Both the position numbers and the translations under genes were made by a program. A DNA stretch of 64,000 nt. Origin: Nymphaea colorata. Lineage: Eukaryota > Streptophyta > Magnoliopsida > Nymphaeales > Nymphaeaceae. The notes beneath the pieces are model-generated. The model was given only the letters and a program-made list of their open reading frames with translations, was not told the origin of the DNA and did not search any database. The stretch lies in contig NC_045148.1 of assembly GCF_008831285.2 (NCBI RefSeq), positions 8,437,001 through 8,501,000 on the forward strand, in the 5' to 3' direction. The stretch's first letter is position 1, and each line of letters opens with the position of its first letter. Positions 36,050 to 48,639 of this stretch are shown in pieces.

Positions 36050-36330
36050 TCATAATAAACAGCTCTGTAGTAGATCTACTTACATGCATATATAGTAACA
36101 ACTTATGGCAGTTTAACAAGAGTTTATAACTTTTTCTCAAACTTTTTTTAAATTCTTGATCATCCAGAAACTATGAATTATGTATATATAAAACCTTTCA
36201 AATACATAATCAAATAATTGAAGGTTGGTTTATACGCATATGCACCGGGAAAAAATGGAGTATTTGGGATATTTTGGATACTTTTTTTAAAAATAAATTT
36301 TTAATTTTTAATTTTTTTGCTAAACTTTTT
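36050..36330 (+). repeat. Orphan decarboxylase 3'-flank remnant
   Basis: GTAGTAGATCTACTTACATGCA, CAGTTTAACA, AACTATGAATTA and ATGCACCGG with GGAGTATTTGGG align with sequence about 400 bp downstream of both intact genes (48190-48420 and 61905-62130), yet no gene lies directly upstream. It marks a further ancestral copy. Confidence 0.75.
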
Positions 36331-36490
36331 TGCTATCATTATTTTTTTGTAACATGGCTATTTTAATCATGTGCACAATTTTTTTGCTAAACTTTTTCGC
36401 TATTATTATTTTAAGGTTGGTTTATTTTTTTTTGTCTCTTTCTTTTTTTCTTTTTTTGTCTCTTTGTTATATATTTTCATTTTATCGGCA

Positions 36491-36626
<136 letters not shown>

Positions 36627-36689
36627 ACCCTTCAACCATGGAGGGCAGTGTGAGGATTGTCTTTTAAGTGCAAATCAAATAAGATTGTA

Positions 36690-36948
36690 AATTCTCCTTT
36701 TAATTTCCGTTCTCTTCATCGTTAATTCCCGGCAACTGCAGACTGATGACCAGGAACCATGGGTAGCTGCAGCTCTATATAAACCCTCCACCTTCCTCCT
36801 ACACTACCACCAACCTCCGTCCAATTATCACTTGATCTTCAATTAGAGAGAGAAGGAGAGATCTTGCTAAACGACTACTTAGTTTTTGCGTAGCTACCTT
36901 TCCTTTTGCTGAGGTTGATTCTTCTGCGACAGGATTTGTTCTAGAGAG
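36690..36948 (+). promoter_or_regulatory. Promoter and 5' UTR of the decarboxylase pseudogene
   Basis: TATATAAA at 36776-36783 with upstream ACCAGGAACCATGGGTAGCT and downstream CCCTCCACCTTCCTCCT, nearly identical to the intact genes. The promoter looks intact although the gene is not. Confidence 0.75.
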
Positions 36949-37777
36949 ATGAAGAGGCTAGACTCATGCAACCGTGACTTCATGGCTGAAGGGTTCAAAC
37001 AAGCTCATATCATGGTAGACTTGATCGCCGACTACTACAAGAACATCGAGGAGTATCCCGTCCACAGTGTCGTCAAGCCAGGATATCTCCTGCAAACCCT
37101 GCCAGCCTCGGCTACTGAGCTCGAGACGGTGGTCATGGACTGGCTTGCCAGCCTCCTTAAGCTGCCCTCGTCTTTCATGTTCGCCGGTGGCAACGGCGGC
37201 GGCGGTGTCATCCATGGCACCACCAGTGAGGTCATGTTGTGTACAGTCATTGCTGCTCGCGAGCGCGCGCTCAACCGGATCGGCGGCACCAGTGGGAGCC
37301 GTCTAGTCGTGTACGCCTCCGATCAGACTCACTCCACATTGGCCAAGGCATGTAAGCTTGCCGGGATTGCACCAAGCAACATCCGGGCGCTGCCAACGTC
37401 AACCAGCCATGACTTCGCGCTCTCATCCAGCTTGGTCCGAGCAGCCATGCAAGCAGAGGTAGCAGCTGAAGAAATCACTTGTTAGACGCCGGTGGAAGCG
37501 GACGAAGGGTTCGAGAACCGAGACGGTTCGCGCTGGTGTGCTTCAGGATGAAGGTGGAGGCGGGGCGGAAGCGAACCGGGAGCTGATGGAGGCTGTGAAC
37601 CGGACCGGGAAGGCGTACACGACTCACACGGTGGTGGGCGGCGGCTACGTGCTCCGGTTCGCGGTGGGCGCGTCGCTGACGGAGGAGCGGCACGTGGATG
37701 GTGCGTGGTCGCTGGTTCAGGAGAAGGCGAAGGAGTTGATGAGTGGTGCAGGACTCGATCGTCGTGGTGGAGAGTGA
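36949..37777 (+). pseudogene. Aromatic amino acid decarboxylase pseudogene with three deletions
   Basis: Against the intact 508-aa copy it lacks about 10 codons ([10 protein letters not shown]), then codons 67-131 (195 bp, in frame), then about 157 codons in the centre (about 252-409). The last deletion removes the PLP lysine and the catalytic-loop tyrosine. The reading frame stops at 37483-37485; the C-terminal part (about 37490-37777, [16 protein letters not shown]...ELMSGAGL) follows in another frame. The junction at about 37463-37488 carries extra bases resembling intergenic DNA. No active enzyme can be made; a transcript is possible since the promoter is retained. Confidence 0.92.
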
Positions 37778-40700
37778 AGGTTGAATAAGCAGTTGTATTA
37801 GGATTGGAACCGAAGGTTGTGCAATAAAGTCTTGGGTAATAAAGTCAAGTTTTGATTTTCTTTTGCAGCGACAATTTTTTCCGTCGGGAAAAGATTGTTT
37901 ATGTCTTCTTTTCCTTGTGACGCCACGGGGCATCGAAGAAGTCTGAATTACGAAAATTATTTTACATGGTTTGCGTGACAATTATGAACTTTGAAGTCAA
38001 GAATTCGCCAATTGGACTTAAACAAGTTACAGGACTACTAAAAATGTTTAAAAATTGTCACAAGAGCGAAGAGTACTAACCGAGACACAGGTCATTAAAT
38101 TTTTTCAAAATTTTTGAAAAGGCTAAAATTTTACAAAGTTTATAATGTTTTAAATGATAAATTTTCGTTCATCAAAATGTAAGGAGACTGGACATGGCCC
38201 TTTCAACCCCTTGGATAAGGTTCATGCCAAGATAAACACCAACAAACGAAGGCAAAGGAGATTGGCGCAACTGTCAGGATGGATGCCCCAATCACTAAGG
38301 CATTCTGTACTACAAAAAAGAAGCCACCAACATGCAAGCTAAAGTGCCCTACCAACATACAAGCTGAAGTACAGCGGTGCGGGGCACTTTGAGAACACTG
38401 TTCCAAATCGGCAATGGCTGAGGACCCAGCTAATTTAAATCAAAATCGACATATAATTGAGTTTTGTTGGTTCTTTTTTACCTCTACCAAGTAGAATGAA
38501 GATTGAGACAATATATTATTATATTGGTGACAATATAACTGTAGGTGTGGGGTTCTTCGTAATATTATTTGAAATTGTGATGAATGAAATTAGGAGGTGA
38601 ATTCTCCAGCAGGTAATGCACTATATGAGGGATATTGGGTTGGAAGAATGTGGAGTGAAGCTGGTTATATGTGTCATCTTGTTTTTGTGAATTACTGAAT
38701 TACAAAATGACCATAACACCCTCAGTCTGCAACCTTGACATGGAACAAAAAAATAATAATTTCAAAAAAAATTCCATTTTTTAAGAATAGGTAAAATGTC
38801 TTCATTTCTGGTGCATGCCGTTATTAAGGCTCTGCATCAGGTACACCCAGCAAGATAAGAAGATGGGCTCGGCAACAATTAGAACAAAAATATATTGCTT
38901 AATATAATATGTAAATGTGATTAATTATAGTGAATGTATTTAAATGCAGAATGGTGGGTATTATGAGAACAAGGAGGGCTATGTGATGATTTTCAAAGGA
39001 CAGACAAAGCCACATGCAAAGAAAGACGGACAGAAAAGCAGGGGCGGAGGTAGGGCCGCCAAGGTTATGGTTTCACTCCAACCAAATGAAAAAAATATAT
39101 AATGTAAAATTTGAATTTTTTTTTTTCATGTATTTTTTGAATTGTAGTTCAGTTTGGCCCTACCCAAATCTAACTTACAAAACGCAGCCCCATTTGACCG
39201 GCTCTTAAAAAAAATCTTGCTTCTCCTCTGCAAAATAGGATTTTTTTTTGTACTTGACATCACGTATCTTCTTCTCTTCTTCTCGATCTTCTCTTCTTCT
39301 CGATGGTAGTTGTCAACCTAATTCAATTATGAGACACTGCGAACTTTGTAATCATGGTCGATGGTGACCTTTGTGAAGACATTTGGTCCCAGTCATAACT
39401 TTTAGAGAGAGATTTTTTTTTGCCTAGAAATGACTTTGATCGGTGCACAAGGACAAAAAATATTAAAGATCTGTGCCGATGCTTGATTTTAATAAGAAAT
39501 CACACACAGAGAGAAAGAGAATGAGAGGGAGAGGGAGAGTAATATAAGCATAAATCAGTATAAGCCACACTGGTATTTATTGATGCATGGAAAAGCACGC
39601 GTGAATAAAAATTACATCTTTACCAACGTTTTCGTTTGAATGTCAATAAAGGGGAAAAATTGCTGACGGTTGGTGGATCTGAAACTTCTTGCCGTTGCAG
39701 AATTCATATGAAAAAACATATAGTGGTGAGACTATTCACCGAATAGATTATTGTGCCTGCCAATCATTACTGACGTTTACCTGAAAGCGTTAGCAAATAT
39801 GTGTACCGATATGTACAATCAAGGTCTTTATGAATTCATTGTCCGTTGCTGTATGTGAAGCAGCCTATAATGCTGAGAATATTCACACCGACATTTCCAA
39901 ATACCAACGTTATGTGTGTCTATAATGACAAGCAAGGATCCTTGTCATTGAAAGTTCATTGGCTTTGTTTGTTATGTGAAAAAATCATATAGTGGTGAGA
40001 ATATTCACAGTATAAGTCCACAAAGTGAAAGCTTTCACCAATGCGAATTAAGTGTCATTAAAGATCAACCGTTAATAACGTTTCCCTAAAATTTCAGTAA
40101 ATGCACAAAAAAAAAATCCTGTATTTCAAGTTCTCAGTGACTTTCTCCCCATGCATTTCATATGCTCAATTTTTTATTACTTATATTCATTTCAGTTTAT
40201 ATTGCAAAAAGGTGGATGTCAGTTGCCATTTCAACTGTGGATGCTAAACTTTATTGCGAGTTCCTCCTTTATTTTCATTTTTTGGTCTTCTTTTTCTTAT
40301 TTCTCATTGTTAATAATTTTATGTAGGTAGCATTTGACAGCACTAGCATCAAGAAAATGGGGATTTGCTTCCCCATTCTTGAAACAGGGCATATGCGATT
40401 CACTGGATTTCCATTTCATGGATTTTTTGTTGAATTTTTTGAAAGAACAATGGACCAGCTAGTCGGCAAGCCTAACCCTCCAAACCAGAAGTCTTTTTAA
40501 GCGAATGGCATGCATATAGTATCAAAACATTGCAGTAACTGATCTTTATGTGCAATGCAGTCCACAATTTCCATTTGTTGGGCAAGTAGTTGATTTGCTG
40601 TAGCATTAAAAAATATACAGAAGATAAGCTCGGTCCCCTAACCAGATGCTTAATTTCCTCGTTTTCACTGATTCTCTATATGCGCAAGTTGGAGTTCATT

Positions 40701-41767
40701 TGATAATTCTAAGTTTCTAACTACCACTTCGAATTCGACGATGAACGGAATAAGCAGATCTATGCACCATCAATCGAAACATTTCCAGTTAGGAATGCTC
40801 AGTGGTTCTAAATCGTACATGAATTTGCAGGAAGAAGCGTCAAAATAGTTCCATTGATCCAGCTAATATTTATTTCCAACAAAATATGTCTTTCTTCTCA
40901 AGCAGGTGAAAGATCCAAAAACCACCCATGGAGGAGGAAGTAGGCCCAGATGGCAGGAGAGATGCCTCCAAACAAGAACCCACCAGAGATGGCAGATCAG
41001 CTGTTGTCTACAATAAAAAGCTTGGTTGCTTTCAGTGGTGGACCCAGAAATTTTTGGCTATGGGGTACTATGTACTAGTTAGTACCTTGGGCTGGTGTGG
41101 GTGGGTGCTCACGTCAGCTCCACGCTGGTTCCGCTACTGTGTGGAATGCCCATAATTTTAATTTTATGAAAAGAAAAACGGAAACCGAAGGCGTGAAGAA
41201 TGCTCGTAATGTTAATTTTATGGAAAGGAAAACGGAAACCAAAGCGGGTACATGCACGAACAAACTTGAAACTAAGTAGGCAAAAACGTGGGACTATCTT
41301 CTAGTTGCTTCCATCTTCCTTTGGTCAAGGTGGGCATCCACGCTCAGCACCGCACCACCATACTAACCTTGTTAACAATGCCAACTGGACAAAGATCTGA
41401 CAAGTGGAACAAGAAAGCAATAAACTGCACAGTAAAACAATATCCAAAAAGGAAGAACAAATAAACCCTATACTTATACTTATTGCTACTCGATAAAATA
41501 CCGAGCATTGCATGCTGTAACAAATCGATCGAAGTAAAACGCCGACATTCTCAAGACGGCACTGTAGAGCGACGGGGTCGCCCCATGGCGCAAGCACAGT
41601 AACAATGGCAGAGCTAAAAAGAAAAAAGGGTGGTTACTCAATTCACAGATTTATATTTTCAAAGGGCCACTATGCAGAATGATTCGCACTGGTGCTGGTA
41701 AGCGGTCAGTTTTTATTTAAAATTTTTGTTTTTTAGGCACATATATTTGGGATTAGAATTTCATTAA

Positions 41768-42270
41768 TTGTACTACAAAAAAAAGGTTTTTATTGGCATG
41801 AAAAATGTTAGTAAAACAAGCAAAAACATGAGTAAATGTTTTATTCTCGCTTTATGAAATCCGTCAGTATAGTGTCACTGATTAATGTTTCATGGACTAG
41901 TAGGAAAACCACCAATAAATGATTTTTATTGATGCAAGTGGTCGTCGGTTCCCATTGCTAGTTTCACCAAAGAAGCTGACCATGAGTATCGTCTCTAATT
42001 TTTACTGATGGCCTACCTCTTCAGTGTATTTTTTGAAATGCCAAACATAAATACATCAAAAAATTGCTTTATTTTATTGGTAGATGTATGCTTGTTGATA
42101 AAACCAGCTGTTTTACTTCGTATTAATCACGTCACTCGAAACCACACATCGGTAAAACTAGCTTCTTTTTATGGGAAATGGACCTCGGTACAAATCCTTT
42201 TTATCAACTTTCAGAACTGGACGTCGCTGAATGTTTCACTTTTACCAGTGTTTGAAACATGAATGTCGGT
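41768..42270. repeat. CACTA-related repeat, second copy
   Basis: It matches 30403-30880 closely (GATTTTTATTGATGCAAGTG, GACCATGAGTATCGTCTC, ATGGCCTACCTCTTCAGTGT). The left terminus GTACTACAAAAAAAAGG is present; the right terminus is lost or diverged. Confidence 0.75.
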
Positions 42271-42855
42271 AAAAGCCCAAATTTAACGGCGCCCTATTGC
42301 GACAATTTAACGGTCACCTAAAAATGTTCCTAATACCTCACGAAATATCACTTTTACAAACGGTAACTAACTATTCCCATGAGTGCATGTGTGCGTAAAT
42401 CAACTAGTTAACTCTATGGTCGGATGAGTTTTCTTATATTTTGTGGCGGTAAAAATCATCAACAATGATGCATCCCACGACTCAAGTTGCATTAAAATGT
42501 GTAAAGAAGATCACCTGTCAAGTCAAATTCTCTAGCTTGTATGCACACATCAAATTTTATGTGATCATGAACACATAATTTGTCACTATTTAGTGTTCCT
42601 ACCTAAAACCTTGGATCTGAGTTCAGTCCAGTTATACAGGGCAACCCATATGAATCACTACCAGTCAATTGATTGTTAAATATATATTTTATGTATTATA
42701 TAAAAAAAAGGCTTTACAAGCCCCATCTGCCCAAAAGCTGCAACTATATATATTGATGATTCGTAATCAGCAATTTTACGAGTAAACCAATAAAAACTTC
42801 AGGACTCTGAAAAATTCTCACGTTAATTGGGGAGCTAGTAATATTTTTCCTCTCG

Positions 42856-43094
42856 CTTTAAGGGACATAGCGTAACTGGTCGAGTTAGGGGCCTGTATTA
42901 AGGCAGGTCTCTAATTCGATTCTTGTGGGCGTTATGTTCCTGTGTCTTAAAGCGGTAGGGCGCGACATTTAAGCTAAAGGGTGCACCGCTGCTATCGTTG
43001 ACACCGATGCAGCCCAAGACCCCGAGAGGGCGTTGGGACAAGTCGAGGCCTTGCTTGAGCGGTGGGGTTCACCCCCTCGCTCACCCAAACCTTC
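42856..43094 (+). mobile_element. tRNA-derived SINE with A/B boxes and 9-bp TSD
   Basis: TTCCTCTCG at 42847-42855 and 43095-43103 bounds a 239-bp insert. Near its start TAGCGTAACTGG (42868-42879) fits the pol III A-box consensus TRGCNNARYNGG, and AATTCGATTCT (42913-42923) is a B-box-like motif 33 bp downstream. The next repeat unit lacks the insert (about 55279-55300: TTCATCCTCTCGGAAAACGC). A 3'-end-like piece also occurs near 23830-23880. Confidence 0.75.
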
Positions 43095-43528
43095 TTCCTC
43101 TCGAAAAACGCACCACGTCAGGACAAGTCTTTATTAACGTCTTCCTCGAGACGTACTCGATATGCACGATTAAAAAAAAGCCAGAGATACGTGTCATAGG
43201 TTTACTTGGGGATCGAACTGTCGACGTCCAGAGATAAGCATCTAAGTAGTAGCATGAAATGATTGAACGGTAACTTTGTATTGACAAGGATATTTCTACC
43301 CAAATACCAAAGTTCATCCATTAAAATCAGGAATTTGATGGCTTATATAATTTTATTTCAATTTACACAAGAAATACCTAGTTTTTTTTCCAAATGAGTT
43401 ACATCCTATACGAATGTACCGGGAGATTACTGAAGAGACGTGGGGAATTAAAGTGCCGTGGACGGAAGGAAGCTATCCGTGATTTGTGCTAGTGCATGAT
43501 TGCCAGCTTGAACAAGCTACACAGAAAG

Positions 43529-43580
<52 letters not shown>

Positions 43581-45106
43581 ATATATATACTTCTTTGCTG
43601 TTGGGGTGATTTTAGTAGAATTTGGCTTTAGCTTGTCTGTTTTTCTGTTTTTTCATTGAAATTCATATATAACATGGTTAGTGCATGCAATGAAAGGTGT
43701 AGGAGTTGCGAGACAGCCAATTTTATTTTTGAATTTCTGAACATCAATTCTTTGTGTTGTAAAAAAAAAAAAAAAAAAAAAAAAAGCCTACCAACCAGAA
43801 ATTTTTCATGAGAACCAAACTATGGTTTCAAATTTTAATAGAAGCCAAAATATCATTTTTCTAAATTTTTATGGAGAATATATGAAATTTTTTACAATTT
43901 ATATGTATTTTTTTTTTTAGACAAGGGCCTCGGTCCCCCTTGCTCCATTTCTAGGGACAAAAACACCAAAAGCTAGTCATTGGAGGACCATAGTTGGAAG
44001 GGAGATTTGGCCTTCACAGCCGGGTGGTAGGTTTCTCCCACTCATGTAAAGCTATATAATTTTATAAAATAAACTTTTGATGCTAAATTTTAATTTTTTA
44101 CATTATTTTATAGCTAATTTAGATTTGTTTTCATCGTCAAATTCGTAACTGCAGTCAAGGCATCGTGAACCATAAATAATTTAAATAATCATCAAACAGC
44201 TCAAGAAATCACTTATTAGATACATATCACTTTGAGTCGAGAATCATATGTTTACAATAAATAAATCATTTCCGCCCATCTAACTTAATTACTAATTGGT
44301 TTCTTGTATAATAATGGCATTTTGTAAGGTTAGATTGCTTCATTATCTAGGGGCATTTAATAGCCTTAGATTTAAGATGTTTGAGAATTTCAATCCGGAC
44401 CTACCTCTCATGCAACATTAAATACGAAGTTTTGGTTATTTTTTTTTTCACATAATAGTAAAATGCCATGATTATCAGCCTCGGATTTGAGAACCAAAAC
44501 ACAAATAGAACTAAATGTCACGAGCACAAGAATCTAACCTTCCCGTCCATTGTGTAGCTTAGTGTACGAAAGTCACAAGACATAGTTCCCTTTCGTCTGC
44601 GTATGGCAACATGCCAACCCGTTTTTTGCGTCGCAGACAATAATTTCACATCTAGTGGCTGCACGAGATTCGTGAGGTGGAAATGTAGTCAAGGTTTTTT
44701 TCTAAAGATGCCGACAAACCTTGTATAATACAATGGCAGAGCTTTTATAATGATAATAATCATGGAAAATACTTCTCCGTTCATTACCAAAGGTCTCTCT
44801 ATTTTCTTGCGTAGGTTGGAAAATGTTTCCCGGTCTCTCGATTTTCTTGGGTCGGTTAAGAAACTGCCATTTGCAGCTAAAAAAATAAATTACTGAAAAC
44901 ATATGAATCTATCCAAACTTGACCCCCTAGTTGCGCTGGGCACGTTTTTATTGAATTAGTCTATCATGCACAATTTTTTGTGTAGTATGACCAAAATATC
45001 TTTAAAAAATATATAATTCAAAATAAAAAAAGTAAGAAAACAAAAGATATTTTTTAAATTATAAAAGTATCCATTGTAAAGGATACTGTACGCAATAGCG
45101 CAGCTA

Positions 45107-45646
45107 GGGGTGAACAACGAGGTCGAGGTTGAGCTCGAGCACAACTCGTTAAAGGTCGGCTCGTGAATGAGTTCGAGCCTAGTCATTTGCTTAACGAGTC
45201 GAGTTCGGGTTCATGAGTCAACTTGTTCAAATAATCTAATTGAGTTCGATTTTAACACGTAACTGTCGAGTCGAGCCTTAATCAAGTTTGTCGAACCTTA
45301 ATCAAGTCGATATATTGAAACAAGTTTAAGAGTTTGTCGAGCCTTAATCAAGTCCAGTTCGAGTTCAACACGTAATGATGAATATCAATTCTATTCAAAT
45401 GAGTTTGTCGAGCTTTACCCGAGTCGAGCTCGAACTCAATATATAACAATGAATATCAATTCTATTCAAACGAGTTTGTCATTGCTTACTTGAGTCGAAC
45501 TTGAACTCAATGCGTAACTGCTGAGTCGAGCTACTTCCATGGAGCTATTTTCGAGCTTGAGCCGAGTCAAGCTCCAGGTTTCATTAATTAAGCCAAGCAT
45601 GAGTTGAGTGAACTCGGGCTCAACTAGACTTGTGTTCACCCCTAGG
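45107..45646. mobile_element. TIR element, AGGGGTGAACA family (copy in unit A)
   Basis: Ends CTAGGGGTGAACA and TGTTCACCCCTAG are inverted (13 bp), flanked by GCGCAG direct repeats. The body consists of ~60-75-bp repeats of GAGTTTGTCGAGC, TTAATCAAGTCGAG and GAATATCAATTCTATTCAAA. No coding capacity. Confidence 0.65.
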
Positions 45647-46119
45647 CGCAGCCAACTTCTACCTAGTCTGGGTAGCCGAGCTCTTTTAATTTGGCAACGG
45701 TGTCGATGTGGGATTTAGCAGCATCTCGTCTCCCATGAGATCGAATTCTCATCAGAATGGAAGAGTTTAGTCAGATTGCTTAATGATGTCTTCATTTAAA
45801 GAAGAACCTGTGGAGATTGTTTGATGCATATGCATAGCTTGCAAGTGAAAAAGAGAAGAGGTGTTCATGAGACCATGAACAATAAGCAGGGTCATGTGGT
45901 CGGCGCTGCCGCTTGGTGAGTACAGAGTGAACTGTTTTTTTTCACTTTTTACTAAAAGCAGGGGCGTGTGGAGAAACGAATTTTCCTTTTGTAAAAGGGT
46001 TCGCGTGTTCTTCATGTTCTTTGTTTTTTAACAAGATGGTGAAAGTGATGGATCCAAACTTGGTATGCATGCAATTCTCGTTTTAGTTTCAATTCTCTCC
46101 ATCGTCATTTCCGCGCAAG

Positions 46120-46288
46120 TGCGGACTGAAGACCAGGAACCATGGGTAGGTAGCTACAGCTATATAAACCCTCCACCTTCCTCCTGCACTACCACCAACC
46201 TCCGTCCAATTATCACTTGATCTTCAATTAGAGCTAGAGAGAGAGGGAGAGATCTTGCTAAGCGATTGATTCTTCTGTTACAGGAGAG
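46120..46288 (+). promoter_or_regulatory. Core promoter and 5' UTR of the first intact decarboxylase
   Basis: TATATAAA at 46161-46168, 121 bp before the ATG. It is preceded by ACCAGGAACCATGGGTAG and followed by CCCTCCACCTTCCTCCTGCA and a GA-rich leader, all shared with the pseudogene and the third gene. Confidence 0.75.
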
Positions 46289-47815
46289 ATGGGGAGCCTA
46301 CGCCAAGATTCATGCAACCCTGACTGCTGCATGACTGAAGGGTTCCAGCCCTTACAGGCAGAAGAGTTCAGGAAACAAGCTCATATCATGGTCGACTTCA
46401 TCGCCGACTACTACAAGAACATCGAGAAGTATCCCGTCCGCAGTGTCGTCAAGCCAGGATATCTCCAGCAAGCCCTGCCGGCCTCGGCGCCGTACCACTC
46501 GGAGCCGCTGGAAGATATACTTGACGATGTTCGGAGGCTGATCATGCCGGGAATCACACACTGGCTCAGCCCCAACTTCTTTGCGTATTTCCCAGCCACG
46601 TACAGCACCGCCGGCTTCCTCGGTGAGATGCTGTCTTCCTCCTTCAATGTCGTTGGCTTCAACTGGCTAGCGTCGCCGGCGGCCACTGAGCTCGAGACGG
46701 TGGTCATGGACTGGCTTGCCGGCCTCCTTAAGCTGCCCTCATCTTTCATGTTCGCCGGTGGTAACGGCGGCGGCGGTGTCATCCATGGCACCACTAGTGA
46801 GGCCATGCTGTGTACAGTCGTTGCTGCAAGGGAGCGTGCGCTCAACAGGATCGGTGGCGCCAATGGCGGCCGTCTGGTCGTGTACGCCTCCGATCAGACC
46901 CATTCCACATTCGCCAAGGCATGCAAGCTTGCGGGGATTGCACCAACCAACATCCGGGCACTTGCAACGTCAGCCAGCCATGACTTTGCGCTCTCGCCCA
47001 GCTTGGTCCGCGCGGCGATGCAAGCAGACGTAGCAGCAGGGCTGGTGCCACTGTATTTTTGCGCGACGGTGGGGACGACGTCCTCGAACGCCGTGGACTC
47101 CGTCCAGCAGCTCGGCCAGGTTGCGGCCGAGTTCGGAGCTTGGTTCCATGTCGATGCGGCCTATGCAGGCAGCGCCTGCATCTGCCCCGAGTTCAGGCCT
47201 TACCTCGACGGGGTTGAGCTAGCCGACTCGCTCAGCATGAGCCCACACAAGTGGCTGCTCTCGGGCCTAGACTGCTGCTGTCTATGGGTCCGTGACTCGA
47301 GCGCGCTGACTCGAGCGCTGTCCACCAACCCGGAGTACCTCCGGAACGAGGCGAGCGAGTCGAAGGCGGTGATCGACTACAAGGACTGGCAGATCGGAAC
47401 GGGGCGGAAGTTCCGGGCGCTCCGCCTGTGGATGGTGCTGCGGAGCTACGGGGTGGCGCGGCTGCAGTCGCACATACGCAGCGACGTGAGGCTGGCGAAG
47501 CGGTTCGAGGGTCTGGTGGAAGCGGACGAGCGGTTCGAGATCGTAACGCCGAGACGATTCGCGCTGGTGTGCTTCAGGATGAAGGTGGAGGCGGGACGTG
47601 ACGGGGCGGAAGCGAACCGGGAGCTGATGGAGGCTGTGAACCGGACCGGGAAGGCGTACATGACTCACACGGTGGTGGGCGGCGGCTACGTGCTCCGGTT
47701 CGCTGTGGGCGCGTCGTTGACGGAGGAGCGGCACGTGGATGGTGCGTGGTCGCTGGTTCAGGAAAAGGCCAAGGAGTTGATGAGTCGTGCAGGACTCGAT
47801 TGTGGTGGAGAGTGA
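46289..47815 (+). CDS. Aromatic L-amino acid decarboxylase, likely tryptophan decarboxylase
   Basis: Intronless, 508 aa, full length for plant group II PLP decarboxylases. Landmarks: substrate-pocket [31 protein letters not shown]205 (DQTHST, predicted to stack on PLP); D289 in [11 protein letters not shown]-binding K321 in [10 protein letters not shown]350 in [10 protein letters not shown]372 in the [12 protein letters not shown] stretch. From published work I recall, Tyr in the loop marks decarboxylases (Phe marks aldehyde synthases), and Gly at the last position (Ser in poppy TyDC) favours tryptophan. The inferred reaction is tryptophan to tryptamine plus CO2, in the cytosol, feeding indole amines or alkaloids. 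GC-rich against AT-rich flanks. The start is at GAGATGGGG and matches the third gene. Substrate is inferred, not shown; tyrosine/dopa remain possible. Confidence 0.93.
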   Translation: MGSLRQDSCNPDCCMTEGFQPLQAEEFRKQAHIMVDFIADYYKNIEKYPVRSVVKPGYLQQALPASAPYHSEPLEDILDDVRRLIMPGITHWLSPNFFAYFPATYSTAGFLGEMLSSSFNVVGFNWLASPAATELETVVMDWLAGLLKLPSSFMFAGGNGGGGVIHGTTSEAMLCTVVAARERALNRIGGANGGRLVVYASDQTHSTFAKACKLAGIAPTNIRALATSASHDFALSPSLVRAAMQADVAAGLVPLYFCATVGTTSSNAVDSVQQLGQVAAEFGAWFHVDAAYAGSACICPEFRPYLDGVELADSLSMSPHKWLLSGLDCCCLWVRDSSALTRALSTNPEYLRNEASESKAVIDYKDWQIGTGRKFRALRLWMVLRSYGVARLQSHIRSDVRLAKRFEGLVEADERFEIVTPRRFALVCFRMKVEAGRDGAEANRELMEAVNRTGKAYMTHTVVGGGYVLRFAVGASLTEERHVDGAWSLVQEKAKELMSRAGLDCGGE

Positions 47816-47866
47816 AGGTTGAATAGCTGTTGCATTACGATTGTTATCAAAGATTGAGCAAAAAGT

Positions 47867-48093
47867 CTGGAGAAATAGAGTCAAATTTTGATTTTCTTTT
47901 CCTTTTTCCGTGGAGAAAAAATTGTTTATGTCTTCTTTTCATTTTTGGCAGAACAACACCCAACTTTCGTAGATCTGACCTGGAGAAATAAAGTCAAATT
48001 TTGATTTTCTTTTCCTTTTTCTGTGGACAAAAAATTGTTTATGTCTTCTTTTCATCTTTAGCAGAACAACACGCCAACTTTCGTAGATCTGAC
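47867..48093 (+). repeat. 113-bp tandem duplication in the 3' flank
   Basis: Two copies (47867-47979, 47980-48093) of a unit running from CTGGAGAAATA to TTCGTAGATCTGAC. In the second an AATAAA is intact (47987-47992); in the first it reads AATAGA. The third gene has one such unit with AATAAA. Confidence 0.88.
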
Positions 48094-48639
48094 CTTCTCG
48101 TAACAAACACGGAGCATCAAGGAAGTTTGAAACTATGCATCTGTTCGCAGTTTGCCGGTATGTTAAGCCAATGGTAACAAAGGCCTCTGCAGTGGATCTA
48201 CTGACACGCATGTAGTAACAATTTATAGCAGTTTAACAGCTGTTTATAATTTTTCTGAAACATTTTTTAAATTCTTGATCGCCTTGAAACTATGAGTTAA
48301 ATATATATAAAACCTTTTAAATACATGATAAAATAATTGAAGGTTTTGTTTATGTGCACATGCACCGGAAAAAAAATGGAGTACTTGGGGTATTTTTGGA
48401 GACTTTTTAAAAAGAACTTTTTTTTTAATTTTAATTTGTTTTCACTAAACTTTTTTTCAACGATATTCTAATCATTATATTTATAGTGCACTTCTTTTTT
48501 AGAAGGACACGGTGAGTATAACCAGTTTATTTACATCACTAATTTATATATATATTTGACAGGGGTGGGTACATATAGTGGTAGTCCTCTTCCTTATTAC
48601 CAGTTGCCGCTGCAGCCCGGTGATGGGCTCATGTTGAAG

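Larger units (their letters stand above)
37778..45700. other. Unit-A spacer of the decarboxylase repeat
   Basis: No gene supported. 38060-38470 matches 63100-64000 (downstream of the third gene). 38560-40764 matches 49315-51254 of the next unit. 41768-42270 is a CACTA-related repeat, 42856-43094 a SINE. 43380-44930 matches 55600-57200 and again 58150-58690. A repeat with AGGGGTGAACA termini fills 45107-45646. Microsatellites lie at 43530-43575 (CT) and 43761-43785 (A). Frames such as 38154-38342 and 40928-41155 are not recognisable. Confidence 0.65.
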
